Shown piece after piece: positions 46,308 to 55,326 of a DNA stretch of 64,000 nt; the first letter of the stretch is position 1, and every line of letters begins with the position of its first letter. Made by a program: the position numbers and the translations under genes. Below the pieces are notes generated by a model, which made no database searches, had not been told where the DNA came from, and worked only from the letters and a program-made list of their open reading frames with translations. This stretch comes from Neopusillimonas maritima. GTDB lineage: Bacteria > Pseudomonadota > Gammaproteobacteria > Burkholderiales > Burkholderiaceae_B. The stretch lies in NCBI RefSeq assembly GCF_040930455.2, contig NZ_CP170494.1; one strand, given 5' to 3'.

Positions 46308-47725
46308 GTGATCCAATTGAAAACCTGAAAAAGCTGCAGGAAAACAATGACGATGCCGCCGCAGTTCACCCGCTTATTGCCCGGCTGGAGCGGCACAAGC
46401 TAACGCGTTACTTAATCCGCCTGCTGGTGCCCGATAATCGTCACGACCCGGCCCTTCCCGGCGACGACATCCTGACCAGTCGCCTGAGCATCAGAATCAC
46501 CGGACTGCTGATGCTGGTTTTGCTTGTATGGTCGATGCTTTTCACCGTCGATATTGCCAGCCACTCCACCGGCGAAGTGATTAATGCCGGGCAAACAAAA
46601 ATGGTTCAGCACCTGGAGGGAGGCATTGTTCGCAAGATCATGGTGCGTGAAGGCCAGCGAGTCGAAAAGGATCAGCCACTGGTCGAAATCGAGCGTGTTG
46701 CCACAGAATCGGAAATGCGCGAACTTGAAGCGGCCATGGGCGCGCTGCGTATTCGCAGCCTACGCATCAACGCCCAGCTAAACAAACAAGACAGCTTTTC
46801 CGTACCCGAAGCACTGGCAACGCAGTTTCCAGACCAGGTCTCAATTGCGCAAGCCTTATTCCAGGCTCAACGCAGCCGGCTAAGCTCGTCTTATGAGGAA
46901 CAGAACCAGAAAATCGAACAAAGACTGGCCGAACAAACAGAACTGGGCAGCCGTCGTGCCAGCACACAAAAGCGCCTGAAACTGCTACAGGAACAAATCG
47001 GCATCAGTAACCGCCTGATGAAACAAGGCCTGGCCAATCGCTACGAGCACCTGAATCTGCTGAAAGAAGAGGAACAGGCCCGCGGCTCCCTGCTTGAAAT
47101 CGAGGCGTCGCAACAGCGTGTCGAGGCTGCCCTTCAACAGGAACGTGCAGCATTGGAGGCCTTGGGCTCGGGCGACACGGAAGGCTTGCAAAATGAACTG
47201 GCGGAAATTCAGCGCCAACTGGCCGAACTGCAAGAGCGCCAGCGCAAATTCACAGACAGCCAGGCGCGCTCTGTTGTACGAGCGCCCATCGAAGGCATCG
47301 TGCTGACATTGAATATCGTTACTGAGGGAGGTGTCTTGCAGCCCGGGGGCACGTTATTGACCCTGGTGCCCGCCGACGAACCCGTTCTGATCGAGGCACG
47401 CCTACCGGTTGGGGATGTGGGCATGGTCCATAGCGAACAACCCGCCCGCATTCAATTGATGTCGATCGTTGCGCGGGGTTACCGGCCGATCGAAGGGCAG
47501 GTCGTCGAAATCAGCCCGGACTCTGTCCTGGATGAACAAAAAACGCCTTACTATCGCGTCCGTATCCGGCCCGACACACTGGCGTTTGAACACCGCAATC
47601 TGCGCTACCCCTTGCTGCCCGGCGTGCCGGTCAGCGTCGCCATTCTTACCGGCGAGCGATCATTGTTTTCCTATCTGGCCAGCCCGATACTCGACGGCAT
47701 GCGCATGGCATTCACGGAACCCTAA
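46304..47725 (+). CDS. HlyD-family periplasmic adaptor
   Basis: The 473-residue protein has a cytoplasmic N-terminus, one membrane segment (about 63-85), split lipoyl segments (HLEGGIVRKIMVREGQRVEKDQPLVEI and SVVRAPIEGIVLTLNIVTEGGVLQPGGTLLTLVP), a long coiled coil between them, and a C-terminal beta domain. It is coupled to the ABC gene by an ATGA overlap. It links the ABC exporter to the TolC-like pore. The stop faces the convergent flavoprotein gene 14 bp away. Confidence 0.9.
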   Translation: MSDPIENLKKLQENNDDAAAVHPLIARLERHKLTRYLIRLLVPDNRHDPALPGDDILTSRLSIRITGLLMLVLLVWSMLFTVDIASHSTGEVINAGQTKMVQHLEGGIVRKIMVREGQRVEKDQPLVEIERVATESEMRELEAAMGALRIRSLRINAQLNKQDSFSVPEALATQFPDQVSIAQALFQAQRSRLSSSYEEQNQKIEQRLAEQTELGSRRASTQKRLKLLQEQIGISNRLMKQGLANRYEHLNLLKEEEQARGSLLEIEASQQRVEAALQQERAALEALGSGDTEGLQNELAEIQRQLAELQERQRKFTDSQARSVVRAPIEGIVLTLNIVTEGGVLQPGGTLLTLVPADEPVLIEARLPVGDVGMVHSEQPARIQLMSIVARGYRPIEGQVVEISPDSVLDEQKTPYYRVRIRPDTLAFEHRNLRYPLLPGVPVSVAILTGERSLFSYLASPILDGMRMAFTEP

Positions 47726-47739
47726 ACCGTTTGTCGAAA

Positions 47740-49896
47740 TTACGAACGACGCAACCGCCAGGCGTGATACTTTTCCAGCAGGCGCAACACGCCTTGCGGC
47801 GCATGCGCCTTTTTCCATTCGCCGGCCGCGTATTTGTTCGCCTCGGTCCAGCCGGGGTAGGCATGAATCGTACCCAGAATTTTATTCAGCCCCAGCCCCT
47901 GTTTCATGGCCAACACAAACTCGGCCAGTAAATCACCTGCGTGGTCGCCCACAATGGTCACGCCCAGTATCCGATCCTTTCCCGGCACGGTTAACACTTT
48001 CACGAACCCGCCCGTTGCACCATCCACAATGGCACGATCCAGTTCCGCCATGGGAAAATGCGTCACTTCGTAGGACACACCTTGCGCGTTGGCATCTTGC
48101 TCACTTAAACCCAAACGCGCCACCTCGGGGTCGGTGTAGGTTGTCCAGGGCATGAATCGGTAATCGACCTTGAAGCGCTTAAAATGCCCGAACAACGCGT
48201 TCACGGCGGCATACCATGCCTGGTGCGCGGCGGCATGGGTAAACTGAAATGGGCCGGCCACATCGCCGACGGCATAAATATTGGGGTGCAAGGTTTCCAG
48301 GTATTCGTTCGTAGCAATCACCCGGTGGGTTTCAATGCCCAGGGCTTCCAAGCCATAGCCTTCCAGTCGGGCCTGGCGGCCCACCGCGCACAACAGCGCA
48401 TCGAACGGCACAGCTTCTTCGTTGCCGTTGCGCTGCACCACCAGTACTTTTTGTTCGCCCTGCTTTTCACAACGCACGGCTTTGGTGTTCGTCATCAGCA
48501 GCACGCCTTCATTCTGCAACGCAGCACCAATGTGTTGCGCCACATCGGTATCTTCGCGCGTCAAAAGCCGTTGGCCCATCTCCACAACGGTAACGGTTGA
48601 ACCCAAACGGGCAAAGCTTTGTGCCAACTCGCAGCCAATCGGCCCACCGCCTAAAATCACCAACCGCGACGGCGGCGTATCCATTTCGGCAAACGCCGAC
48701 CACAACGTATCGCTGGTAACGTAACCGGTGTCTTCAATGCCCGGCAGAGGCGGCACAATGGGCCGGGCGCCCGTAGCCAGAATCACCGACCGGGTGGTGA
48801 GGGTTTGGGTGCTGCCATCGCGGTATTCAACTTCAACTGTCCAAGGGTCGCGCAGGCGCCCATAGCCCTGTATCACTTCCACACCCAGCCCGGTATAACG
48901 CTCGATGCTGTCGTGTGGTGCCACGGCTTGAATGACCTGATGAACCCGCTGCATGACCTTGCGAAACGAGAACTCGGGTGACGCAGGTTCCAACCCGAAC
49001 TGATCGGCGTGTCGCATTTGATGTGCGACTTTCGCACTTTTGATCAACGCTTTGCTGGGAACACAACCATAGTTCAGGCAATCGCCGCCCATTTCATGGG
49101 CCTCAATGAGTGTGACTTTTGCCTTCACGGCTGCCGCGATATAAGCCGAGACCAAGCCACCCGCACCGGCGCCAATAACAATTAGACTCCGGTCATAATG
49201 CTTGGGCGGTGTGTACTGGACACGCTGCTTACGCCGCCTTATCCAGGCAAGCATTTTCTTCGTTACCAAAGGAAAGACACCCAGCAACGCAAATGACCCC
49301 AACAACGAAGGCGACATAATGTCGCCCAGCGCATTTACTTGCGCCAGTTGCGTGCCTGCATTCACGTACACCAACGTGCCGGCCAGCATCCCCACCTGAC
49401 TCACCCAATAAAAGGTGCGGGCACGCATAGGCGTTAACCCCATGAGCAAGTTAATAACAAAGAAGGGAAAGACGGGAACCAACCGCAGGGTAAACAGATA
49501 AAACGCACCTTCCTTTTCAACCCCTTTGTTCAAGGCCTGTAAGCGCCGGCCAAAACGCTGCTGAACCGCGTCGCGAAGCAAATAACGCGCCACCAGGAAA
49601 GCTAACGTGGCCCCGATTGTGCTGGCAAACGAGACCAGCACCACACCCCAGAACAAACCAAATAACGCGCCACCGGCCAGCGTCATGATGACGGCACCAG
49701 GCAACGACAATGCGGTGACCACCACGTAAACGGCGAAATAAATGGCTCCGACCAAAACGGGTTGATCGGCACGCCACGCCTCAAACTGCGCCATCCCTGC
49801 TTTCAGGTTGCTCAACGTAAGCAGTTGCTGCAGATCGAATGCAAAAAACGCAACAACCAACACCACAAGCAAAAGGGCCAACGAGATCTTTTTCAT
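47740..49896 (-). CDS. TVP38/DedA-pyridine nucleotide-disulfide oxidoreductase fusion
   Basis: The 718-residue protein joins two modules. Residues 1-215 are a TVP38/TMEM64 (SNARE-associated) membrane domain with several hydrophobic segments. Residues 234-718 are an FAD disulfide reductase of the mercuric reductase/dihydrolipoamide dehydrogenase group: FAD site VIGAGAGG, redox pair GGDCLNYGCVPSK (C273, C278), an NAD site (VILGGGPIGCEL), ACAVGDVAG-like YAVGDVAGPFQFTHAA, and a dimerisation domain. It lacks the C-terminal Cys pair of mercuric reductase. This fusion is a recurrent architecture. It follows arsS by 106 bp; shared redox or arsenic-related function is inferred. Confidence 0.88.
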   Translation of the reverse strand: MKKISLALLLVVLVVAFFAFDLQQLLTLSNLKAGMAQFEAWRADQPVLVGAIYFAVYVVVTALSLPGAVIMTLAGGALFGLFWGVVLVSFASTIGATLAFLVARYLLRDAVQQRFGRRLQALNKGVEKEGAFYLFTLRLVPVFPFFVINLLMGLTPMRARTFYWVSQVGMLAGTLVYVNAGTQLAQVNALGDIMSPSLLGSFALLGVFPLVTKKMLAWIRRRKQRVQYTPPKHYDRSLIVIGAGAGGLVSAYIAAAVKAKVTLIEAHEMGGDCLNYGCVPSKALIKSAKVAHQMRHADQFGLEPASPEFSFRKVMQRVHQVIQAVAPHDSIERYTGLGVEVIQGYGRLRDPWTVEVEYRDGSTQTLTTRSVILATGARPIVPPLPGIEDTGYVTSDTLWSAFAEMDTPPSRLVILGGGPIGCELAQSFARLGSTVTVVEMGQRLLTREDTDVAQHIGAALQNEGVLLMTNTKAVRCEKQGEQKVLVVQRNGNEEAVPFDALLCAVGRQARLEGYGLEALGIETHRVIATNEYLETLHPNIYAVGDVAGPFQFTHAAAHQAWYAAVNALFGHFKRFKVDYRFMPWTTYTDPEVARLGLSEQDANAQGVSYEVTHFPMAELDRAIVDGATGGFVKVLTVPGKDRILGVTIVGDHAGDLLAEFVLAMKQGLGLNKILGTIHAYPGWTEANKYAAGEWKKAHAPQGVLRLLEKYHAWRLRRS

Positions 49897-50002
49897 TTAT
49901 ACGGCCTTTTATGTCCGGAGCGCCGCACGCGCTGCACGTCACTTGTATAACTGGCACACCCTATACCAAAGCAGCTTTTAAAGTGTTTTCTTTTGTTCGT
50001 TT

Positions 50003-50953
50003 CTATAACGCGCCGCCGCAGCTACTTCCCTGGCCCGCCGTACACCCGTAACAATGATCGGCCACACAAATAGCGTTGCCGTTCAAATCGGTTTCAAGCA
50101 TGTCGCGTAAATGGCGCTGCGCCCCCGGCACAGGCAGCGACAATTGCTGATTGAAATCGCAGTCGTACAAAAAGCCTTGCCAATCCACGCTGACCGTTGA
50201 GCGGCACATAACGCTTTCCAGGTTCTGCGCCTGGTAATTATCTTTCAGCAATTGCATGTAATTGCGAAAAGTGCCTTTTGAGATCAACATGGATCCAAAT
50301 CGTTTAATGGGCATGTTGGCTAATGTGAAGAGGCTGTTAAACACAATACCGAAATGCGCATTCAGTTCGCGCTTGTAGTCGGCTTCCAACGCTTGCTGAC
50401 TCGGCGGTAGTTGCGGCCCCTGCGGGTTATATACCAGGTTCAGCACCTTGCCACTATCGGGGCGCCCGTAACCCAAAGCATTCAGTTTTTGCAAAGCGGC
50501 AATGCTTTTTTCAAACACGCCATCGCCCCGTTGCTTGTCGACATTTTCAAGCGAGTAACAGGGCAGCGAGGCTACGATTTCTACATTATGTTCGGCCAAA
50601 AACGCGGCCAAATCTTCCTGCCCGGGCTCGAACAAAATGGTGAGATTACAGCGATCAATCACTTTTACGCCTATGCGTGAAGCCGCACGCACCAGACGCC
50701 GAAACTGCGTGTGCAGTTCCGGTGCGCCGCCGGTTAAATCCAGCGTTTTAATACCCCGTGCAGACAGCACCAGTGGAATTAAATCCAGGGTCTGCTCATC
50801 CATCATCTCCCAACGGTTCGGCCCTGCGTTCACATGGCAATGTACGCAACTTTGATTGCATTTGTAGCCCAGGTTCACCTGCAGGGTCTCAACGGTTTGC
50901 CGTTCAATAGCGGGGAAATCGGTGGCCTTCAATAACGTGATGGTTTCATGCAT
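50003..50953 (-). CDS. arsS: Radical SAM protein ArsS (arsenosugar biosynthesis type)
   Basis: The 316-residue protein has the radical SAM motif CNQSCVHC (C32, C36, C39), LDLTGGAPELH, and an ArsS/DUF3641-type C-terminal Cys-rich region (CDFNQQL and CYGCTAGQGSSC). ArsS makes an adenosyl-arsenical precursor of arsenosugars. The ATG at 50953 was chosen over 51007 because GGAGA lies 5-6 bp upstream. It overlaps the small anti-sigma-like gene by 8 bp (ATGCATGA). Assignment to true ArsS rather than a related radical SAM enzyme is likely but not certain. Confidence 0.82.
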   Translation of the reverse strand: MHETITLLKATDFPAIERQTVETLQVNLGYKCNQSCVHCHVNAGPNRWEMMDEQTLDLIPLVLSARGIKTLDLTGGAPELHTQFRRLVRAASRIGVKVIDRCNLTILFEPGQEDLAAFLAEHNVEIVASLPCYSLENVDKQRGDGVFEKSIAALQKLNALGYGRPDSGKVLNLVYNPQGPQLPPSQQALEADYKRELNAHFGIVFNSLFTLANMPIKRFGSMLISKGTFRNYMQLLKDNYQAQNLESVMCRSTVSVDWQGFLYDCDFNQQLSLPVPGAQRHLRDMLETDLNGNAICVADHCYGCTAGQGSSCGGAL

Positions 50954-51167
50954 TGCGCTCTCCGTTACTGCTTTGTTCTTCCTGGGTGGGCACTTCGCCG
51001 TCGGCATAGCGACTCGAGGCCTCGCGTAATACTTTCATTTGCCGGCCAAAATTTCGGCGCCCGGAACACATCATGACATGAATCTTCAAATTCATACGAT
51101 CAGACAATGATAGTTCCCGATCCAATGACTCCGATAGCAATTGGGTCACCCCCCGACAATTCAACAT
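50946..51167 (-). CDS. Small zf-HC2 anti-sigma-like protein, one zinc ligand lost
   Basis: The 73-residue protein resembles short zf-HC2 anti-sigma factors (MLNCRGVTQLLSESLDRELSLSDRM). The expected ligands C4, H30 and C34 are present, but the final Cys of the HxxxCxxC motif is R37. Just upstream lies a truncated ECF sigma gene, its presumed partner. Zinc binding and regulatory function are therefore doubtful; the gene may be retained only for coupling to arsS, or be decaying. Confidence 0.7.
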   Translation of the reverse strand: MLNCRGVTQLLSESLDRELSLSDRMNLKIHVMMCSGRRNFGRQMKVLREASSRYADGEVPTQEEQSSNGERNA

Positions 51168-51295
51168 GGCTTTTCACCTTCCAAAAACCAAGTGTTCTCC
51201 AAACACTCGCGCATGGTAAATACGCGCGCCTGCTGATCGGGCAGGCCGCGTAAAAAAACCGGGTCGGCTAGGTCGGCTCGGGAGTCTGAGTTCAT
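51161..51295 (-). pseudogene. ECF sigma factor remnant with internal deletion
   Basis: A 44-codon minus-strand frame starts at ATG 51295 and overlaps the anti-sigma start by 7 bp. It contains RGLPDQQARVFTMRE, the start of an ECF sigma region 4, joined directly to CLENTWFLEGEKPC, which looks like the extreme C-terminus of the same kind of protein. The helix-turn-helix between them is missing, and the N-terminal regions 2 are absent. The gene order sigma then zf-HC2 with overlapping ends is that of intact ECF systems. It cannot be a working sigma factor. Confidence 0.7.
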
Positions 51296-51365
51296 TGGTT
51301 TGGCGTGCGTATGTATTTATTCATTTTGGTTAGTCGACGCTACGCCCCCAATTCTTACAGTCTGG

Positions 51366-53567
51366 CTAATGCTCAACGCTTTCCGGCTCATACACCGTGA
51401 CACGGTCGCGGCCTGCAGATTTCGACTCGTAGGCGGCCTGATCTGCCTGTCGCATGAGCAAGTCGCCGTCCTGTGGACGATCAGGCTCAAAATAGGCAAC
51501 GCCCAAACTACCACTTACGCAGGCCTGACCCTGCGCCAAAACAATCGGCTCACGCACAGCATCAAGGATGCGATCAAAAATCGATTCGTCTTCGGAGTGG
51601 CAAATAACCAGCGCGTACTCGTCGCCCCCCAGGCGCGCGACGGTATCCCCACTCTTAACCACCCTCTCAAGCCGGCGGGCGACCTCAATCAGCACCTTAT
51701 CGCCCGCTTCATGCCCATACCTGTCATTGACAGGCTTGAAATGATCCAGATCCATCATGCACACGGCAACCCGCTCACCTTGAGCGCGCGCGCTATCGAG
51801 GGCATGTTTCAGACATTCCGCAAAAAGGCGCCGGTTCGGAATCCCTGTCAGCGAATCGAAATGCGCCATTTCACTTAACTCTTTCTCGTATTTCTTGCGC
51901 TCGGAAATATCACTAAAGACCGTGACATGATGTGCAACGGTATTCTTTTCGTCATACACCTCGACCTCCGACAACTCTACCGGAAAAAAACCACCGGCAT
52001 CGCGTTTTGCCCATAGCTCACCCCGCCAGCGCCCCTCTCGCTCAAGGCCTGCCATCATCGCATTCGACGGCGTCGCAGCATCGGGCTTCTCAACAAAAAC
52101 TGATTCACTGAATGCACCTCTCACATCGTCGAGTTCATAACCGGTTAATTCGACAAAAGCACGGTTCACGTCAATAAAACGATGTCGCCGGTCGGTGATG
52201 CAAATGCCTTCGCGGCTCGCGTCATACACGCTGGCAGCCAATCGCAACTGGTCGCGTGCCCTTTTTAACTCGGTGATATCAGTTAAATAACCGTGCCACA
52301 AAATCGCGCCATCCGGCTGCAACTTGGGCGTTGCTGTACCCTCCACCCATCGTTCGCCGTAAGACGGATGCAAAACCCGATAGGCATGGCGCCAGGTCGC
52401 CAAAGTGCGTGCCGACTGTTGAATCGATGTACTGACCCCTTGCACGTCGTCTCGATGGATGCGCTGAAAGACCGCCGAGGCATCTTCCAGTAATTCATCA
52501 GCCGAAAAACCATAAATATCGCGGATACCATCACTGGCAAACGGGAATGAGCTGTTGCCTTCAGTGTCTAGACGATATTGATATAAGCCCCCGGGAACAT
52601 TCGCCGACAACTCCCGAAAACGCGTCAACCAGGCGTCGCGCTCGGCCTGGGCACGCCTTCTGGCGGTAATATCAAGATGCGTACCAAACATCCATTCAGG
52701 CTTGCCGTCGGGTGTTCGGGTGGCCAGGCGCCCACGGTCGTGAACCCAAACCCAGTAACCGTCTTTGTGCCACATACGCGCTTCAAAGTCGTAATGCGAA
52801 TGTTCATCGGCAACATGTTGTTTCAAAAGTTTTTCCGATACATTCACGTCGTCGGGATGAACGAGCCTTAACCAGGTTTGAATCGAAATCGGTTCGAGTT
52901 CCGCCAGTTGATACCCGACAATCTGCGCCCAACGCTCATTCAAACGCAGCTCACCTGTTTGAAGATTCCATTCCCAGGTACCGGCCTGGGTGCCGTCAAT
53001 AATGCTTTCCAACCGTCGCTGGCTATCACGACTTTGCCTGCGAACTCGTCGTTCACGACGGTAAATCAACATCAACACGAAAGCCAGGCCAATCGTTGCC
53101 ACCATTAACACCGCCAATATGGCAAGCATGAGTGTGTACTTTTGCCAAATATCGAGCCAGCCAAAAGATGTGACGTTCCGGGGTGAAACCACGCTGATTG
53201 CAGCATTCGCAATGTCGACATGGTCCCCTCCGGACTCAACAATGTTAATTGCGTCCAGCGGGACGACATGGCCACCTTGAGGAGCAACAAGCGTAGCCAA
53301 TACGCCAGAGAGTTGGTCTTGCGTGCGCAAATTTATATAATGAGGCGGATCAGGCATCCAGTTCAACGCTGGCATCGGCTTTGGCTGATAGGCAAACATT
53401 CCCGGAAGCAGTTCTGTGCGTGTCGCGTTTTGTATTTGCGCTGATGCAAGATTAAAAATTGAACTGCCGAACACCCATACAAGTGCCAGTACCATTAGCG
53501 GCGTTACCGCCGCTTTTACTTTTGCCGCCGTACAGCATAGTGAAGAGCTACCTGAGCGGAAACGCAT
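51366..53567 (-). CDS. Membrane diguanylate cyclase with three PAS domains
   Basis: The 733-residue protein has membrane segments near residues 20-42 and 148-170 around a short periplasmic region, then three PAS/PAC domains (about 185-310, 320-440, 445-565) and a GGDEF domain with RLGGDEYALV. GGDEY supports active c-di-GMP synthesis. The I-site position reads KSGD instead of RxxD, so product inhibition may be weak. No EAL domain follows. It is divergent from prfC. Signal and target are unknown; c-di-GMP is a common regulator of large adhesins such as the Calx-beta protein. Confidence 0.88.
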   Translation of the reverse strand: MRFRSGSSSLCCTAAKVKAAVTPLMVLALVWVFGSSIFNLASAQIQNATRTELLPGMFAYQPKPMPALNWMPDPPHYINLRTQDQLSGVLATLVAPQGGHVVPLDAINIVESGGDHVDIANAAISVVSPRNVTSFGWLDIWQKYTLMLAILAVLMVATIGLAFVLMLIYRRERRVRRQSRDSQRRLESIIDGTQAGTWEWNLQTGELRLNERWAQIVGYQLAELEPISIQTWLRLVHPDDVNVSEKLLKQHVADEHSHYDFEARMWHKDGYWVWVHDRGRLATRTPDGKPEWMFGTHLDITARRRAQAERDAWLTRFRELSANVPGGLYQYRLDTEGNSSFPFASDGIRDIYGFSADELLEDASAVFQRIHRDDVQGVSTSIQQSARTLATWRHAYRVLHPSYGERWVEGTATPKLQPDGAILWHGYLTDITELKRARDQLRLAASVYDASREGICITDRRHRFIDVNRAFVELTGYELDDVRGAFSESVFVEKPDAATPSNAMMAGLEREGRWRGELWAKRDAGGFFPVELSEVEVYDEKNTVAHHVTVFSDISERKKYEKELSEMAHFDSLTGIPNRRLFAECLKHALDSARAQGERVAVCMMDLDHFKPVNDRYGHEAGDKVLIEVARRLERVVKSGDTVARLGGDEYALVICHSEDESIFDRILDAVREPIVLAQGQACVSGSLGVAYFEPDRPQDGDLLMRQADQAAYESKSAGRDRVTVYEPESVEH

Positions 53568-53654
53568 GAGTTGAATTATTGCCTGTTAATTTTTTGCTTA
53601 ATATACCGCAACTTCTTATTTTTCCATCTAAAAACCTCCCTACTTAACGAGTTA

Positions 53655-55265
53655 ATGTCCTCTTTGCCTATCCCACAGGAAGTCGCCCGCCGCCGCACTT
53701 TCGCCATTATTTCCCACCCCGATGCCGGTAAAACCACACTAACTGAAAAGCTTTTGCTGTTCGCGGGTGCCATTCAAATTGCCGGGGCGGTGAAGGGGCG
53801 AAAGTCTTCACGTCATGCGTCTTCCGATTGGATGGACATCGAAAAACAACGCGGCATTTCCGTGGCGTCGTCGGTCATGCAGATGGAATACCGCGACTGC
53901 GTCATCAACTTGCTCGACACCCCGGGCCACCAAGACTTTTCTGAAGACACCTACCGTGTGCTGACCGCCGTAGACGCCGCATTAATGGTTATTGACGGCG
54001 CCAACGGGGTTGAGCCGCAGACCATTCGATTGTTACAAGTGTGTCGCGCACGCAACACCCCCATTATCACCTTCGTCAACAAGTTCGACCGCGAAGTTCA
54101 GGAACCGCTGAACCTGCTTTCAGAAATTGAAGACCATCTCGGGATGGATGCCATTCCGTTCTCGTGGCCGGTGGGTATGGGACGTCATTTCGGCGGTGTA
54201 TTTGATATTCGACGCGACCGCATGCGTGTTTTCCGGGCAGGGGAAGAACGCCGTACCGAGAACGACGAGTTAATTGACGGTATTAACAACCCCGATATCG
54301 CCTCCCGTTTCGGCACGGATTTCGACAAGGCACGCGACGAGATCGATCTGATCACGGGCGCTGCGCCCCCTTTCGACCACGAGGCGTTTCTGGGCGGGCG
54401 TCAAACCCCCGTCTTTTTCGGCTCCGCGATTAATAATTTCGGTGTTCAGGAGGTGCTGGATGCGTTGGTGGACTTGGCCCCGCCACCCGGCCCACGCGAA
54501 GCACTGGAACGCAAGGTTCAGCCTGATGAAACCAAATTCAGCGGCGTGGTCTTCAAAGTTCAGGCCAATATGGATCCGGCCCACCGGGATCGCGTGGCTT
54601 TTGTGCGTGTCAGCTCGGGCGTTTTCAATCGCGGCATGCGCCTGAAAGTGGCCCGGACCGGCAAGGAAATTCGACTGAATAATGTGGTGTCGTTTTTATC
54701 ACAGCGGCGCGAACTGGTTGAAGAAGCATTTGCCGGCGACGTGATCGGCATTCCCAACCACGGGGTGCTGCACCTGGGCGATGTGCTAACCGAAGGGGAA
54801 AAGCTCCAATTTACCGGCTTGCCGTTCTTTGCGCCGGAACTGTTTCAGGCCGTTGAGGTCAAAGACCCTTTGCGCACCAAGCAATTGCGTACCGGGCTCA
54901 CGCAACTGGGCGAAGAAGGCGCTATCCAGGTATTCCGACCCGTCGCAGCAGGGGGCGCATTGTTGTTGGGCGCCATCGGTCAACTTCAGTTCGAAGTGGT
55001 GGCACAACGATTGAAGTCGGAATACGGAGTCGACGCCCGAATGATGCCATCGCGCTACAACCTGGCTCGCTGGGTCACCGCGCCCGATAGTAAAACTTTG
55101 CAAAAGTTTCTCGACAGCAATGCCGCTAATATTGCCTATGATGTGGTCGAAGCGCCCGCCTTCCTGGCCAGCTCACCCGCGCAATTGCGTGTCGTTCAAG
55201 AGCTCTACCCCGATGTCACCTTCCACGCGATGCGTGAACACGGCGGTCAGGTTTTCTCAACCTGA
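53655..55265 (+). CDS. prfC: Peptide chain release factor 3
   Basis: The 536-residue translational GTPase has the RF3 order: G1 ISHPDAGKTTLTEKLL, the RGISV switch region, G3 DTPGHQDF, G4 NKFDRE, and the RF3-specific C-terminal domain. RF3 recycles RF1/RF2 after peptide release. The start at 53655 gives the normal length; the open frame upstream to 53571 does not look coding. The Shine-Dalgarno is weak. Confidence 0.95.
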   Translation: MSSLPIPQEVARRRTFAIISHPDAGKTTLTEKLLLFAGAIQIAGAVKGRKSSRHASSDWMDIEKQRGISVASSVMQMEYRDCVINLLDTPGHQDFSEDTYRVLTAVDAALMVIDGANGVEPQTIRLLQVCRARNTPIITFVNKFDREVQEPLNLLSEIEDHLGMDAIPFSWPVGMGRHFGGVFDIRRDRMRVFRAGEERRTENDELIDGINNPDIASRFGTDFDKARDEIDLITGAAPPFDHEAFLGGRQTPVFFGSAINNFGVQEVLDALVDLAPPPGPREALERKVQPDETKFSGVVFKVQANMDPAHRDRVAFVRVSSGVFNRGMRLKVARTGKEIRLNNVVSFLSQRRELVEEAFAGDVIGIPNHGVLHLGDVLTEGEKLQFTGLPFFAPELFQAVEVKDPLRTKQLRTGLTQLGEEGAIQVFRPVAAGGALLLGAIGQLQFEVVAQRLKSEYGVDARMMPSRYNLARWVTAPDSKTLQKFLDSNAANIAYDVVEAPAFLASSPAQLRVVQELYPDVTFHAMREHGGQVFST

Positions 55266-55326
55266 CACACGGTATTTCGCTCAACGCTTTATACTTGGAA
55301 TCGTGTTTCATAACCCGAGGGTTTAA

